Shown here in pieces: positions 7,191 to 15,020 of a stretch of 64,000 bases of DNA. The position numbers and the translations under genes were made by a program. Positions within the stretch are counted from its first letter, which is position 1, and each line of letters starts with the position of its first letter. The notes beneath the pieces are model-generated. The model had not been told where the DNA came from and ran no database searches. It worked only from the letters and a program-made list of their open reading frames with translations. Source of the stretch: an uncultured Gemmatimonadales bacterium (GTDB taxonomy: Bacteria > Gemmatimonadota > Gemmatimonadetes > Palauibacterales > Palauibacteraceae); assembly GCA_947259585.1 (NCBI GenBank), contig CAMYMV010000018.1, positions 39,371-103,370 of the forward strand, read 5' to 3'.

Positions 7191-8627
7191 ATGAGGCGTT
7201 TTGTTCTATTCGCACTGCTGTGCTGCGTGGCCGAAGGCGCCATGCTCGTGGGCTGTGGCGACGACTCCACCGGGCCCGAGCCCGAGCCCGAGCCCCAGCC
7301 CCAAATGCTCTCCTTCGCCGCGATAGCGGGCGAGTGGACGGGTACCGTCACGCAACCGAGTCCCCCAATGGCCTATGTCACGGTGCTCACGCTGGAGACG
7401 GAGGCCCAGTTCGACTCGCCGGTGGGAACGATCGAGTACACCGAGCTGTGCGGTGGGCGCCTGTATGCCCAGCAGGCCAGTGAGCCCAACTACAGGGTCT
7501 CGGAACACCTTACGTACGGGATCGAGCGGTGCATCAATGGGGGTAAGATCACTCTGACTCACGACCCGGTGGCCGGCACGCTCAGTTATCAGTGGCGCCT
7601 GGGCGGCATCGGATCCTCGGGGGTTCTGACTCGGCCGCGAGCCCCGCTCCCGGGTGGGACTGTCGCTTACACGGCTACCGACCTCGGCACCTTGAACGGC
7701 AGCGATGGCTGGAGCGCTGCGACGGACATAAGTGACCTGACCGGAGGGACGCTGCGGATCGCCGGCACGAGCGCCGTGGGCGCAAACGTCGAGACGGTTG
7801 CCGTGCGCTGGGAGGTGAATGAGAGCGGGGATGTGGACGGGCCGCTCCTTCTACCGCTGAGCGACGGTTTCTCTGCTGCGGACGCTCGAGGCATCAGTGA
7901 TGACGGTCTCATCATCGTGGGCCATGCCGAGAACCTGCCCGTCCGGTGGGATCGTGAGGCGAGCTGGGCCATGACAGAGCTCGTACCGTATGACGGTTAC
8001 GAGTACGGTGGCGTGTTCGACGTCAACAACGACGGGGCAGGGGTCGGCTGGAGCACGAGCGGGTCCCAGACTCCGGTCCGCGTGGCGACTCGTTGGGACG
8101 GGCTCGAATCGCCAATCAGGCTTCCCAATCCAATCCACCCTAACGGGGTCAGCAGGGCCCGCGGCATAAACAACAGCGGCATCGTGGCGGGTGAAGTCTG
8201 GGATGCGAACAACGTCTCGGCGCAGGCCATCCTCTGGTTGCCTGACGACACTTGGTGCACGCTCGGTCCCGGTATTGCCCACGACCTGACCGATACGAGC
8301 GATGGAACGATTCTCGTCGCCGTTTCGGTGGACGCCACCATGGCCAAGGTCTGGAAAGTCACCGTGAGCTCGTGCGACGTCACCGAGTGGGAGCTGGGCT
8401 CCTCCCAGGTTGCCTTTGATGTCAGGGCCACGGAGGGGGGCTGGGAGGCCGTCGGGATGAAGGCCGATGCACCCATGGTGTGGGCCTACGACGGCACTGA
8501 ACTTACCGCGACGCAGCTCGCGGACGACCTCAAGGCCCGTGGCATCAACCAAGCTGGCGAGATCGTCGGGCGGTCCATGGTGAACGGAGCTTGGCACGGC
8601 ATCCTGTGGACGCCGACCCAACCCTGA
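7191..8627 (+). CDS. Lipoprotein with lipocalin-like domain and HAF-like repeats
   Basis: 478-aa lipoprotein: signal with lipobox LVGC (Cys22), mature start CGDDSTGP and an acidic-proline linker of P-E pairs. Residues about 42-150 form a small beta domain starting AGEWTGTV with paired Cys (ELCGGR, IERCINGG) and an aromatic final strand, similar to the second domain of the protein at 4154-4879. The rest is a degenerate HAF/propeller array beginning TATDLGTLNGSDGW, with recurrent GIN..G.I.G and RGINQAGEIVGRS. An outer-surface location is likely; function unknown. The ATG at 7191 directly precedes the signal peptide; an upstream in-frame ATG at 7155 would spoil it. Leader element U lies upstream and repeat R downstream. 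Confidence 0.8.
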   Translation: MRRFVLFALLCCVAEGAMLVGCGDDSTGPEPEPEPQPQMLSFAAIAGEWTGTVTQPSPPMAYVTVLTLETEAQFDSPVGTIEYTELCGGRLYAQQASEPNYRVSEHLTYGIERCINGGKITLTHDPVAGTLSYQWRLGGIGSSGVLTRPRAPLPGGTVAYTATDLGTLNGSDGWSAATDISDLTGGTLRIAGTSAVGANVETVAVRWEVNESGDVDGPLLLPLSDGFSAADARGISDDGLIIVGHAENLPVRWDREASWAMTELVPYDGYEYGGVFDVNNDGAGVGWSTSGSQTPVRVATRWDGLESPIRLPNPIHPNGVSRARGINNSGIVAGEVWDANNVSAQAILWLPDDTWCTLGPGIAHDLTDTSDGTILVAVSVDATMAKVWKVTVSSCDVTEWELGSSQVAFDVRATEGGWEAVGMKADAPMVWAYDGTELTATQLADDLKARGINQAGEIVGRSMVNGAWHGILWTPTQP

Positions 8628-8648
8628 GGTCGCCGATCCGTACAGCAA

Positions 8649-8778
8649 GGGGCGGTTCCTTCGGGGCCGCCCCCGCCCGCATCTAGGGACCTGGTTACGC
8701 GCGTAACAACGCGGCCCCTCCAGGCTCCTGACCAGAGTCTCCGACCATACGCCGCAGAATAGAGGTTCTCCCGACTTG
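8649..8778 (+). repeat. Terminator-like hairpin plus repeat R, copy 3 (most complete)
   Basis: Contains the hairpin GGGGCGG...CCGCCCC with TTCG loop, then the perfect 14-bp palindrome GTTACGCGCGTAAC (8694-8707), then CGCGGCCCCTCCAGGCTCCT, CTCCGACCATACGCCGCAG and AGGTTCTCCCGACTTG. Best reference copy for the family. Confidence 0.8.
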
Positions 8779-8910
8779 GGGGGGCTCATCCTTGCGCCAG
8801 GCTTGTGACTGAGCAAACAGGCTCCGTGGAAGTCAGACCCACGTCCTCGATCACGTTTCTCAACAGCGACGGAAACGTAGTGTGGAAGGCACCGTAGCTG
8901 AGGTTTCGGC

Positions 8911-9024
8911 GTGAAGGTCTCACGCGAGACGGACCGAACCGTTCGCTGGCTGATCGTTGGGCTGCTTGCTCTCCAACTGGTCGGCGTCCTACTGTTTCTT
9001 ATCTGGGTGTTCTTCTTCCAGTAG
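8911..9024 (+). CDS. Small single-pass membrane protein (37 aa)
   Basis: A GTG-initiated frame of 38 codons lies between repeat copies 3 and 4. The N-terminus KVSRETDRTVR is positively charged and is followed by a transmembrane helix of about 24 residues (LIVGLLALQLVGVLLFLIWV) ending FFFQ. GAGG sits about 8 nt before the GTG. It occupies a cassette-like slot of its own between two R repeats, which favours a real gene. Function unknown; a small membrane modulator or toxin-like peptide is possible. Confidence 0.55.
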   Translation: MKVSRETDRTVRWLIVGLLALQLVGVLLFLIWVFFFQ

Positions 9025-9049
9025 GTTCCAGCCGTCGAGTCCCGTCGCG

Positions 9050-9129
9050 CGCTCCACGCCCCTGATCTCGTCCTCCGACCATACGCAAGCGCATAGATAC
9101 GCCGAAGAATAGAGGTTCTCCCGACTTGC
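9050..9129 (+). repeat. Intergenic repeat R, copy 4
   Basis: GCTCCACGCCCCTGATCTCG, CTCCGACCATACGC, a short insertion (AAGCGCATAGATACGCCG) and AGAATAGAGGTTCTCCCGAC. It lacks the leading GTTAC palindrome and the terminator hairpin. It follows the 37-aa gene. Confidence 0.7.
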
Positions 9130-9287
9130 GGCGGCCCATCCGCAGTAGAAGTGTAAACAGCACGAGGGCTTACGCCCTCCAAGCTGCTCGGTGGTCGCTG
9201 ACTGCGCCGAGCAGACGCCCCAGCAGGACGCCTGCCCGACCGCACCTCCCCGAACTGCGACATACCCTGCACCTGCGGGAGGTCACG

Positions 9288-9833
9288 ATGACTATTCGGA
9301 GAAGTGCCCCTTTCGCGATAGCCCTCCTTCTGACCTTTGCCTCTGCGCTCCAAGCCTCTGACACGACGTTCGTTAGCCAGGGCGCTCGGGTAAAGCTGTT
9401 TCCCGCCCAGCCCAGCGCAAAGACGATCACCGGCAACGTCACCGACCTCGCGTCTGACACCCTCGTTATCGTGCCAGAAGGTGGTGGGGAGGCCCTCACG
9501 TTTGATCGCCGTGACCTGCGCAAGATAGAAGTCTCGCAGGGAAGCAAGGGAAATGCGCTCCTTGGCCTTGGTGTCGGTGCCGGTGTGGGTATTGGACTCG
9601 CTCTCGCCGTGTGCTCGGCAGACGATTGGACCTATTGCGCCTATGACGACTCCGATGGCACGGGCGCTTTTGCAGCCATCGGAGCGGCTCTGTTCGGCGC
9701 GATTGGAGCCGGTGCAGGAGCCCTGATCAAGACGGAGCGGTGGAATGAGGCGGAGTTTCCTGCGTCACCGTCTGTAGCCCTCAACGTCGGTAAGGACGGC
9801 TCGGTCCGGCTGGCCTTCTCGCTACAACTCTGA
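9288..9833 (+). CDS. Exported protein with glycine-zipper-like segment
   Basis: 181 aa. Signal peptide (MTIRRS..FAIALLLTFASALQA) followed by a small beta domain in which TITGNVTDLASDTLVIVPEGG and FDRRDLRKIEVSQG resemble the barrel-like domain often seen before a glycine zipper. Then come two glycine-rich hydrophobic stretches (GLGVGAGVGIGLALAV and AIGAALFGAIGAGAGALI) separated by an acidic Cys/Tyr loop. Probably envelope-associated; function unknown. GGGAGGTC precedes the ATG. Only 14 nt separate it from the next lipoprotein gene, so the two are probably cotranscribed; there is no repeat R between them. Confidence 0.7.
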   Translation: MTIRRSAPFAIALLLTFASALQASDTTFVSQGARVKLFPAQPSAKTITGNVTDLASDTLVIVPEGGGEALTFDRRDLRKIEVSQGSKGNALLGLGVGAGVGIGLALAVCSADDWTYCAYDDSDGTGAFAAIGAALFGAIGAGAGALIKTERWNEAEFPASPSVALNVGKDGSVRLAFSLQL

Positions 9834-9847
9834 CTTGGGAGGTCATC

Positions 9848-10567
9848 ATGTTCCGCATTCATCGAACGACGCCTAGCCGTAGGAAGGCAAAGCCTGTCTT
9901 GCTGATTTCTCTAATAGCGCTGATCGCCGTCTGGGCATATGCCTGTGACGGAACAGCGCCCACGGAATCCGCGGTCGTGGCTGCAGATGCAACCTTCAAG
10001 TCTCAGGGCAAGCGACCAAGGCTGAGCAGCACGTTCGACAAGGGGGCTGACGGGTGGACGATCGCCGGGGACGGCGATGACGCCATGACAGGCTGGTGGC
10101 CGTTGTCGCTTCAGCCCAGCTACGATCCGGCGGGAGGCAATCCGGGCGGTGCCGTCTACGCGGTTGATCGTGGGCGAGGTGGGGCTTGGTTCTGGCACGC
10201 GCCGCCCAAGTTCCTGGGGAATCGTCGTGGTGCCCACCGCGGAACCCTAGAGTTCGACATCAGGATAGAGCCGGCCGGCCCGACCAACAATTACGCAGAC
10301 GTTGTCCTGGCCGGCGCTGGGCTGACCCTTATGGTCGATGCCGGACCCGAGCCTACTACGACTCAATGGACCCACTACAGTGTCCGCCTAGACGCTGGAG
10401 CCGGTTGGCGTCACAGAGACCTTTGGGGCCCGCGCGCTACTGAGGAGGAGATCCGAGCCGTCCTCAAAGATCTGACGGTCCTTCTCATCCGAGGAGAGTT
10501 CATCACTGGCGATGATACGGGATATCTGGACAACGTCAGGATCCTCCCACCGGGTAAGGGCACCTGA
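9848..10567 (+). CDS. Lipoprotein with laminin-B (domain IV)-like domain
   Basis: 239 aa. Basic N-terminus, hydrophobic signal and probable lipobox AYAC (Cys33). Residues about 60-232 resemble the laminin B/domain IV beta-sandwich: STFDKGADGWTIAGDGD, GGNPGGAVYAVDRG, WFWHAPPKFLGNRR, GTLEFDIRIE, then TTTQWTHYSVRLD and TGYLDNVRI at the end. Such domains bind carbohydrate or protein ligands in exported bacterial proteins (family knowledge; the ligand here is unknown). GGGAGGTCATC precedes the ATG. Second gene of a probable pair; a terminator hairpin and repeat R follow. Confidence 0.78.
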   Translation: MFRIHRTTPSRRKAKPVLLISLIALIAVWAYACDGTAPTESAVVAADATFKSQGKRPRLSSTFDKGADGWTIAGDGDDAMTGWWPLSLQPSYDPAGGNPGGAVYAVDRGRGGAWFWHAPPKFLGNRRGAHRGTLEFDIRIEPAGPTNNYADVVLAGAGLTLMVDAGPEPTTTQWTHYSVRLDAGAGWRHRDLWGPRATEEEIRAVLKDLTVLLIRGEFITGDDTGYLDNVRILPPGKGT

Positions 10568-10584
10568 AAGAGCTATTGGGCAGC

Positions 10585-10672
10585 GGGGGCGGTTCCTTCG
10601 GGGCCGCCCCTGGCCGCATATACGAACCTACACGCGCGTAACAGCCCCTCCACGCTCCTGATCTCGTCCTCG
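10585..10672 (+). repeat. Terminator-like hairpin plus repeat R, copy 5 (3' end missing)
   Basis: GGGGGCGG...CCGCCCC hairpin with TTCG loop, then ACGCGCGTAACAGCCCCTCC and ACGCTCCTGATCTCGTCCTC. The CCGACCATACG...GACTTG half is replaced by unrelated sequence. Confidence 0.65.
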
Positions 10673-10768
10673 CTGCCTTGCAACTGGGGGTTCGGTCCAC
10701 CACCCTGATCCGCAGCAGAATCGCGTGTCCGTTAGGCAGAAACACCTCAGATAAGCAGAGCACATCCG

Positions 10769-11350
10769 ATGTGGACCGTATGGCTTATACTCGGGTTCGC
10801 CCTAGCGATCTTCGCCGCCACGATCGTGCTCCTTTGGCCTGACCTGCGCGCTGCCCCCCGTGGCTGGCAACTGCTCGCTGCATCTGGCCTCCCCCTGGCC
10901 CTCGGTGGTCTCGGATTCGCTATCCGGTTCTGGGACCCGACGCCAGGCCCGTACCTAGCTAACGAACTCTACCCGTTCGGCACCCTGCTGAATGCCTGGG
11001 CGGTGTCCTTCGGCTTTATGTGGCTCGCGTTCGGTCTGGCTCTCTTCGCCTTCGCCGTTCGAGACCGACACTCTGGCCGCACCTGGCTCGCGCTCCTGGT
11101 AGCGTGGGCGCTCGCTTGGTTGCCGCATGGGGTAATCGGTATCGCCTTTGCGGTGGCCGGCTCCAACCAACCCAGCATTGACCTGTACCGCGGGTGGGGC
11201 TCCGAGTGGGGTGGTTTCCTCACCCTCGTCGGCGGCAGTGTCGTCCTCCTGGCCCACTTCGTCATGAGCGTGCTCGGTTTTGCCCTGAGCGGCCTTGATC
11301 TGCGGCGTCCCGGCACAGGCGTCTCCGAGAAGCCGGAGGTTTCTGCCTAG
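10769..11350 (+). CDS. Multi-pass membrane protein of unknown function
   Basis: 193 aa with about five transmembrane helices: residues 1-25 (WTVWLILGFALAIFAATIVLL), 33-52, 70-95, 103-130 and 150-175, and a charged C-terminal tail. A conserved-looking loop carries FWDPTPGPYLANELYPFGTL. No family recognised. It stands alone between two R repeats in the island, on the same strand as the other cargo genes. Sure of the gene, not of a function. Confidence 0.6.
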   Translation: MWTVWLILGFALAIFAATIVLLWPDLRAAPRGWQLLAASGLPLALGGLGFAIRFWDPTPGPYLANELYPFGTLLNAWAVSFGFMWLAFGLALFAFAVRDRHSGRTWLALLVAWALAWLPHGVIGIAFAVAGSNQPSIDLYRGWGSEWGGFLTLVGGSVVLLAHFVMSVLGFALSGLDLRRPGTGVSEKPEVSA

Positions 11351-11424
11351 GGGCCGCCCCATCCACAGCCACGAACCTGTTACGCGCGCAACAACGCGGC
11401 CCCTCCACGCTCCTGATCTCGTCT
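11351..11424 (+). repeat. Intergenic repeat R, copy 6 (truncated)
   Basis: GGGGCCGCCCC (one half of the usual hairpin) follows the stop codon at once, then the near-palindrome GTTACGCGCGCAAC and ACGCGGCCCCTCCACGCTCC, then CTGATCTCGTCTCC. The terminal half is missing. Confidence 0.65.
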
Positions 11425-11561
11425 CCTTGTGCCAACTCAACAGAAGGTTCCGCCCAGGTTGCTTATTGGCAGGGCCGACGAACGGACTCTTGACGCTCCT
11501 CCATGGCCAGAGGAGCTTCAGTCTGCCAATTACGATGAGCTTTTCATCAAGGGAGGTATCT

Positions 11562-11761
11562 ATGCGTCGCTCCACGCCCTTCATCTACTCGTCTTTGCTG
11601 CTCTAATTGCAGCGCCCGCAGCCGCCCAAACGAATCAGGAAGTGGCTGATCAAGTGATCGCGCTTGCCAAAGCCCAATGGGCCGCCGAGATGGCCAATGC
11701 TTCTGCCGCCGAAATACTCAAAGACATGGCCGCCGCCGAGAGCTTTCGCGGAGACGGTTGA
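11562..11761 (+). pseudogene. Frameshifted remnant of a small exported protein
   Basis: GGAGG sits 6 nt before the ATG at 11562, which opens MRRSTPFIYSSLLL and then stops. In the next frame the sequence goes straight on as LIAAPAAAQTNQEVADQVIA, completing a textbook signal peptide with AAAQ cleavage site, and ends at 11761. One frameshift therefore separates the start from the mature part. The mature part (about 50 aa: AKAQWAAEMANASAAEILKD...) also ends early. Either a decayed gene or a base-calling error. Confidence 0.6.
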
Positions 11762-11862
11762 GCAGGTTCGTCGCGGTCACGACAACAGGCCGTGCTTGAA
11801 ATGGGAGCATCGGGCGCGTCGTTGAGCGTGGGGCGAGCGCGATTGGCGACCGGGAACGCGCC

Positions 11863-12939
11863 ATGACTACGTCCTCCCTTGAAGCTTTCATTCGAACCGC
11901 AAGGAGCATCGTTGGCCGGGATGCGTGTAATCCACTCTCTCTTGAAGATATTTACTCCCTCGCCTACCAACTTGGATTGAGTGGTGTGCTGTTTCTTGAG
12001 AAGTTGGAGGACAGCCGACATGTGACCGTCCTGTTGGGTCTGGATGAGAGCAGCGTGGTACTCTATGATCCGCTGTCCGGGGTTAGAGTCAAAGCCTGCA
12101 ACGAGACGCAGTTAGGAATGTACTCCAAGCCGGTAGGATCGCTTCGGGACGAGTTCCGGGAATATGAGCAGCAATTCGCGCCAGAAGAATGCTCGGATGT
12201 CTGGGCACAGCATAGGCACACGGGGAAGCTGCTATCGAGCTTCCTCGGGCAACATAGTGAGTTCAGGCTCGCCTGTTCCGCAGGCGCGTCAACCGTTGCC
12301 AGTCCTGTTGATCTTCCGGCTCTTCAAGACGAATCACGGCGTTCAGACTGTGCACCGATTTGTCTATTCGTCATGTCTCTTATGCACCCCACCACAGGAG
12401 ACGCAGCGAAGGAATCCGCTATGGCTATCCAGATACTTGTCACCGGAGGAACATTCGACAAGGAGTATGACGAGTTGGGAGGAAGGCTTGTCTTCAGGGA
12501 GACGCATGTACAGGAGATGCTCAAGCTGGGTCGATGCAAACAGAAGGTAGACATTCGTACGTTGATGATGGTTGACAGTCTCCAAATGACCAGTGCCGAG
12601 CGAGAAGTGCTCGCGGAGAGTTGCCGGGAGTGCAAAGGGGAGCGGATCGTCATCACCCACGGCACAGATTCCATGGAGGTGACAGCCAGCGTTCTGGGGC
12701 GAGCCATCAAGAACAAGACAATCGTTCTCACCGGGGCGATGGTGCCCTACAAGTTTGGGAGTTCCGACGGCCTCTTCAATCTGGGTAGTGCGCTGGCATT
12801 CGCGCAGAGTCTACCGGCGGGCGTGTATATCGCGATGAACGGTAGGTGTCTCGCATGGAACAAGGTCCGGAAGAACAAGGAAACCGGCGAGTTTGAAGAG
12901 ATCACATCGACTATCCGCCGATCACAGGCGGGAACGTGA
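11863..12939 (+). CDS. Asparaginase-domain protein with an upstream C39-peptidase-like segment
   Basis: 358-codon frame. From about residue 187 it is a short type-I asparaginase domain: TGGTFD (nucleophile Thr loop), THGTDSMEVTASVL (second catalytic Thr-Asp loop), LTGAMVPYKFGSSDG (Lys region). It has only the N-terminal domain, about 165 aa, as in the short asparaginase-domain proteins. Its own ATG at 12421 follows AAGGAATCCGCT, so this part may be translated alone. The upstream 185 codons carry HVTVLLGLDESSVVLYDPLSG, like the His/Asp half of C39-type cysteine peptidases, and later SDCAPICLFV, like the Cys half, but in the wrong order for one domain. Base composition is clearly less GC-rich than the surroundings. 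Fusion, or two genes in one frame: open. Confidence 0.6.
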   Translation: MTTSSLEAFIRTARSIVGRDACNPLSLEDIYSLAYQLGLSGVLFLEKLEDSRHVTVLLGLDESSVVLYDPLSGVRVKACNETQLGMYSKPVGSLRDEFREYEQQFAPEECSDVWAQHRHTGKLLSSFLGQHSEFRLACSAGASTVASPVDLPALQDESRRSDCAPICLFVMSLMHPTTGDAAKESAMAIQILVTGGTFDKEYDELGGRLVFRETHVQEMLKLGRCKQKVDIRTLMMVDSLQMTSAEREVLAESCRECKGERIVITHGTDSMEVTASVLGRAIKNKTIVLTGAMVPYKFGSSDGLFNLGSALAFAQSLPAGVYIAMNGRCLAWNKVRKNKETGEFEEITSTIRRSQAGT

Positions 12940-13028
12940 CCTATAAGCGGGCACCAAGCACGCATAAGCGGCGTACAAGTTGTCCCGTGTTTGCTGGGTA
13001 TGAACGAGGTGTGCCAAGCCCGGAACGA

Positions 13029-13076
13029 ACTCTTAATCCGTAGGTTCGGGGTTCGATTCCCTGGCGGCGCATTTTT
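13029..13076 (+). repeat. attR: 48-bp direct repeat of tRNA-Lys 3' end
   Basis: Exact copy of 2534-2581. The sequence before it (CCGGAACGA) does not continue the tRNA, so this is a partial tRNA left at the far end of the island. Confidence 0.93.
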
Positions 13077-13339
13077 CCCTCCAGCGGCTTACCGCGTTTC
13101 CCACATCGCTTCTCAACTGGTCGCCGACTTAGCCGTCGGGCTCAAGCGGGCCGACGCTCTTAACACTCGCGGCAGGTGAAAACTCTGCCGGTCTTCGCAA
13201 GTAATGGTGAACTGCACCTCAACTCCCAAGCCTGCAAGTGAGCATTCGCGCCCAAGTTCGGTAACTGGCACACCTCTGGCTCAGTCTTAGGAGTAGGGCC
13301 GCCGAGATCGGCAGCCGGACCGAGAAGCCAGGGGGATCG

Positions 13340-13759
13340 ATGCGACCGAGAACCGTGATGTTAATGGCCGCCCTAACGGCAGCCACCGCGTGTTCGAGTA
13401 GCTCCAGCAACAGTCCTCCAGAGCCAAAGCCGTCAGCCCGCAGCGCGCCTGTCTCATCGGGCACCGTGCGGACTTCGACCTCTACAGCGGCCACGCTCGG
13501 CATTCCACCGGGTCATCTCCCTCCGCCTGGAGAGTGTCGTATTTGGGTGCCCGGAACACCACCGGGGCACCAGCGAGACGCTGGAGCCTGCTCGACTCTT
13601 GAACGGCAGGTACCGCAGGGCGCATGGTTGATTCACCGACCCTCCAAGGACAAGAAAGTGGTGAATGTGTGGGTCTACGACTCCCAGGGTTCGCTGCCCA
13701 CGGTGATGCGCATCTTCGATGTGGTGACCGGAGCGTTGATTGGCGAGGAGCTACTCTAG
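13340..13759 (+). CDS. Lipoprotein, PPGHLPPPGECR family
   Basis: 139 aa. Signal with lipobox ATAC (Cys18), a Ser/Pro-rich linker, then a compact domain with GIPPGHLPPPGECRIWVPG and TPPGHQ, a Cys pair (ECR, GACS), VPQGAWLIHRP, and a final strand pair VVNVWVYD and MRIFDVVTGALIGEE. The Pro-Gly-His pattern is typical of a small lipoprotein family of this phylum (from memory). Probably exposed on the outer membrane; function unknown. It lies just outside the island. Confidence 0.7.
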   Translation: MRPRTVMLMAALTAATACSSSSSNSPPEPKPSARSAPVSSGTVRTSTSTAATLGIPPGHLPPPGECRIWVPGTPPGHQRDAGACSTLERQVPQGAWLIHRPSKDKKVVNVWVYDSQGSLPTVMRIFDVVTGALIGEELL

Positions 13760-13811
13760 CTGGGAGGAGTGCGAAATGGATTGAGACTCCCCGGTAAGTC
13801 CACGGACGGGA

Positions 13812-13892
13812 ATGATCATAAAGGTGGGGCTGGCGTATGTGCTCTGGATCTGGCTCTTCGCCCTCGTCAAGCTGACTTTGATCGTCTTCTAA
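13812..13892 (+). CDS. Putative 26-aa membrane peptide
   Basis: ATG-initiated frame, MIIKVGLAYVLWIWLFALVK followed by LTLIVF, almost entirely one hydrophobic helix. It sits 53 nt after the lipoprotein gene on the same strand, so it could be cotranscribed. GGACGGG precedes the ATG closely. It resembles in kind the 37-aa membrane protein at 8911. Very short, hence uncertain. Confidence 0.35.
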   Translation: MIIKVGLAYVLWIWLFALVKLTLIVF

Positions 13893-14324
13893 GAAGTGCC
13901 CTAGATTGTGGCGGTCACGGTGTGCCCCGACGCCGAACGCCACTCCCGCAGCGCCTCCAGCTTCCCGCGCTCGATATGCAGACCGATCCTTGCCGACGGC
14001 GACGCTCCTGATCTCGTCCTCGTAGAGCGGCCTTCTGGTCTCGTTTCGCCTGCAATCCTCCGTTCGCAGCCTCCCAATCTGCTATCCGTACTCTCCGGCA
14101 GTCCCTCCCAAGCGGTGAGGAATTCGCGTGAACGCCCGGAATCCTCTCAAAATGCCGATCTACGCCTGTGGCGCTCGAGCCACTTGCCTTCGCCATCCCT
14201 CCATTGAGTGGCCATAAACGACTATGGTGTATGGCGTTACTGTTCTTCTCAGCAAATCGTGAGCATGGCGCCGACTTTGCTCCTTCCCGAGGCGTTCGAA
14301 CCGGCCCAACCGATGGGGGATTGC
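13893..14324. other. Intergenic region with a partial repeat-R copy
   Basis: No convincing gene. 14000-14024 holds CGACGCTCCTGATCTCGTCC TCG, the core of repeat R, outside the island. The leader of the pilin operon must lie in the right part; AT-richer sequence (ATAAACGACTATGGTGTATG) at 14211-14232 may hold its promoter. Confidence 0.5.
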
Positions 14325-15020
14325 GTGAGTGAAGAGCACCTTCGCGGGTCGCCGATGACCCGAACGCAGAAGCGATGCACGACGGACGCCCGTCGAAAGA
14401 CCAACCCGCGCTGGTGCCGGCAGACGGGCGGCTTCACGCTGGTCGAGGTGCTTATCGTCATCCTCATGATAGGCGTGCTGAGTGCCCTCGTCGCTCCGAC
14501 CCTGGCTCGTGTGACGCCGGCGGAGCTCGCCAGCGAAGGAGCCGAGGACCTCGCCCAGGCGATGCGTCTCGCCCGTTATAGGGCGGTCGCGATGAATCGG
14601 CGGGTCTACTTCGACTTTCAGCCCTCCGGGACGCCGAACTTCTACACGGCCTACGTCAACCTGGGCGACCCAGCCGACGTGCCGACCGGCACGCCGGCGG
14701 AGATCACCGCGGCGAACATCCCGGTGCTCAACGACACGCAGGGTTCCATGCGCGGCGCCGACCTTCCGGAAGCGATCGTGTTCGCGACCGGCCACGCGGC
14801 TTCCGGCCCGGGCGGAGCGCCGGCGACGAGTGCGCTCGTCCTGCCATCGAACCCGCTGATCTTCGGGCCTCGCGGCACCGTGGAGTGGCCGGACGGCAGT
14901 CTGGCTACCGGGGTAGTCTACGTGAGCCACGCCGATCACCCCTCCCGCGTCCGGGCCATAACCGTCGCACGCAGCGGGATGATCAAGGTCTGGTACCTCA
15001 ACGCCGGTAGCTGGGAATGA
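14325..15020 (+). CDS. FimT/GspH-type minor pseudopilin (operon A, gene 1)
   Basis: About 231 aa from a GTG preceded by GGGGGA; an ATG at 14355 is an alternative. The class III pilin signal is clear: basic leader ending QTGG, then FTLVEVLIVILMIGVLSALV with Glu at position +5. After the helix comes a GspH/FimT-like pattern (EDLAQAMRLARYRAVAMNRRVYFDF) and a beta-rich C-terminal domain ending RSGMIKVWYLNAGSWE. The leader should be cleaved by a PilD-type prepilin peptidase, which is not in the window. The stop overlaps the next ATG (ATGA). First gene of a four-gene minor-pilin operon. Confidence 0.82.
   Translation: MSEEHLRGSPMTRTQKRCTTDARRKTNPRWCRQTGGFTLVEVLIVILMIGVLSALVAPTLARVTPAELASEGAEDLAQAMRLARYRAVAMNRRVYFDFQPSGTPNFYTAYVNLGDPADVPTGTPAEITAANIPVLNDTQGSMRGADLPEAIVFATGHAASGPGGAPATSALVLPSNPLIFGPRGTVEWPDGSLATGVVYVSHADHPSRVRAITVARSGMIKVWYLNAGSWE

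Larger units (their letters stand above)
2534..13076. mobile_element. Genomic island integrated in tRNA-Lys(CTT)
   Basis: A 10.5-kb segment bounded by perfect 48-bp direct repeats (2534-2581 and 13029-13076) that match the 3' end of tRNA-Lys(CTT). A tyrosine integrase of tRNA-targeting type lies 98 bp inside the left repeat and reads towards the tRNA, the standard arrangement. The cargo is about ten mostly exported proteins, nearly all on the + strand, with palindromic repeats between them. No conjugation, replication or phage structural gene is seen, so it looks like a non-self-transmissible island. Several members are decayed (frameshift at 11562-11761; missing signal peptide at 4154). The boundaries are read directly; the mobility is inferred. 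Confidence 0.88.

Noticed and set aside
4899..9129. Repeat R as a classical integron attC site
   Set aside because: The R'/R'' core sequences GTTRRRY and RYYYAAC are not present at the expected positions, and the only recombinase is a tRNA-type integrase, not IntI.
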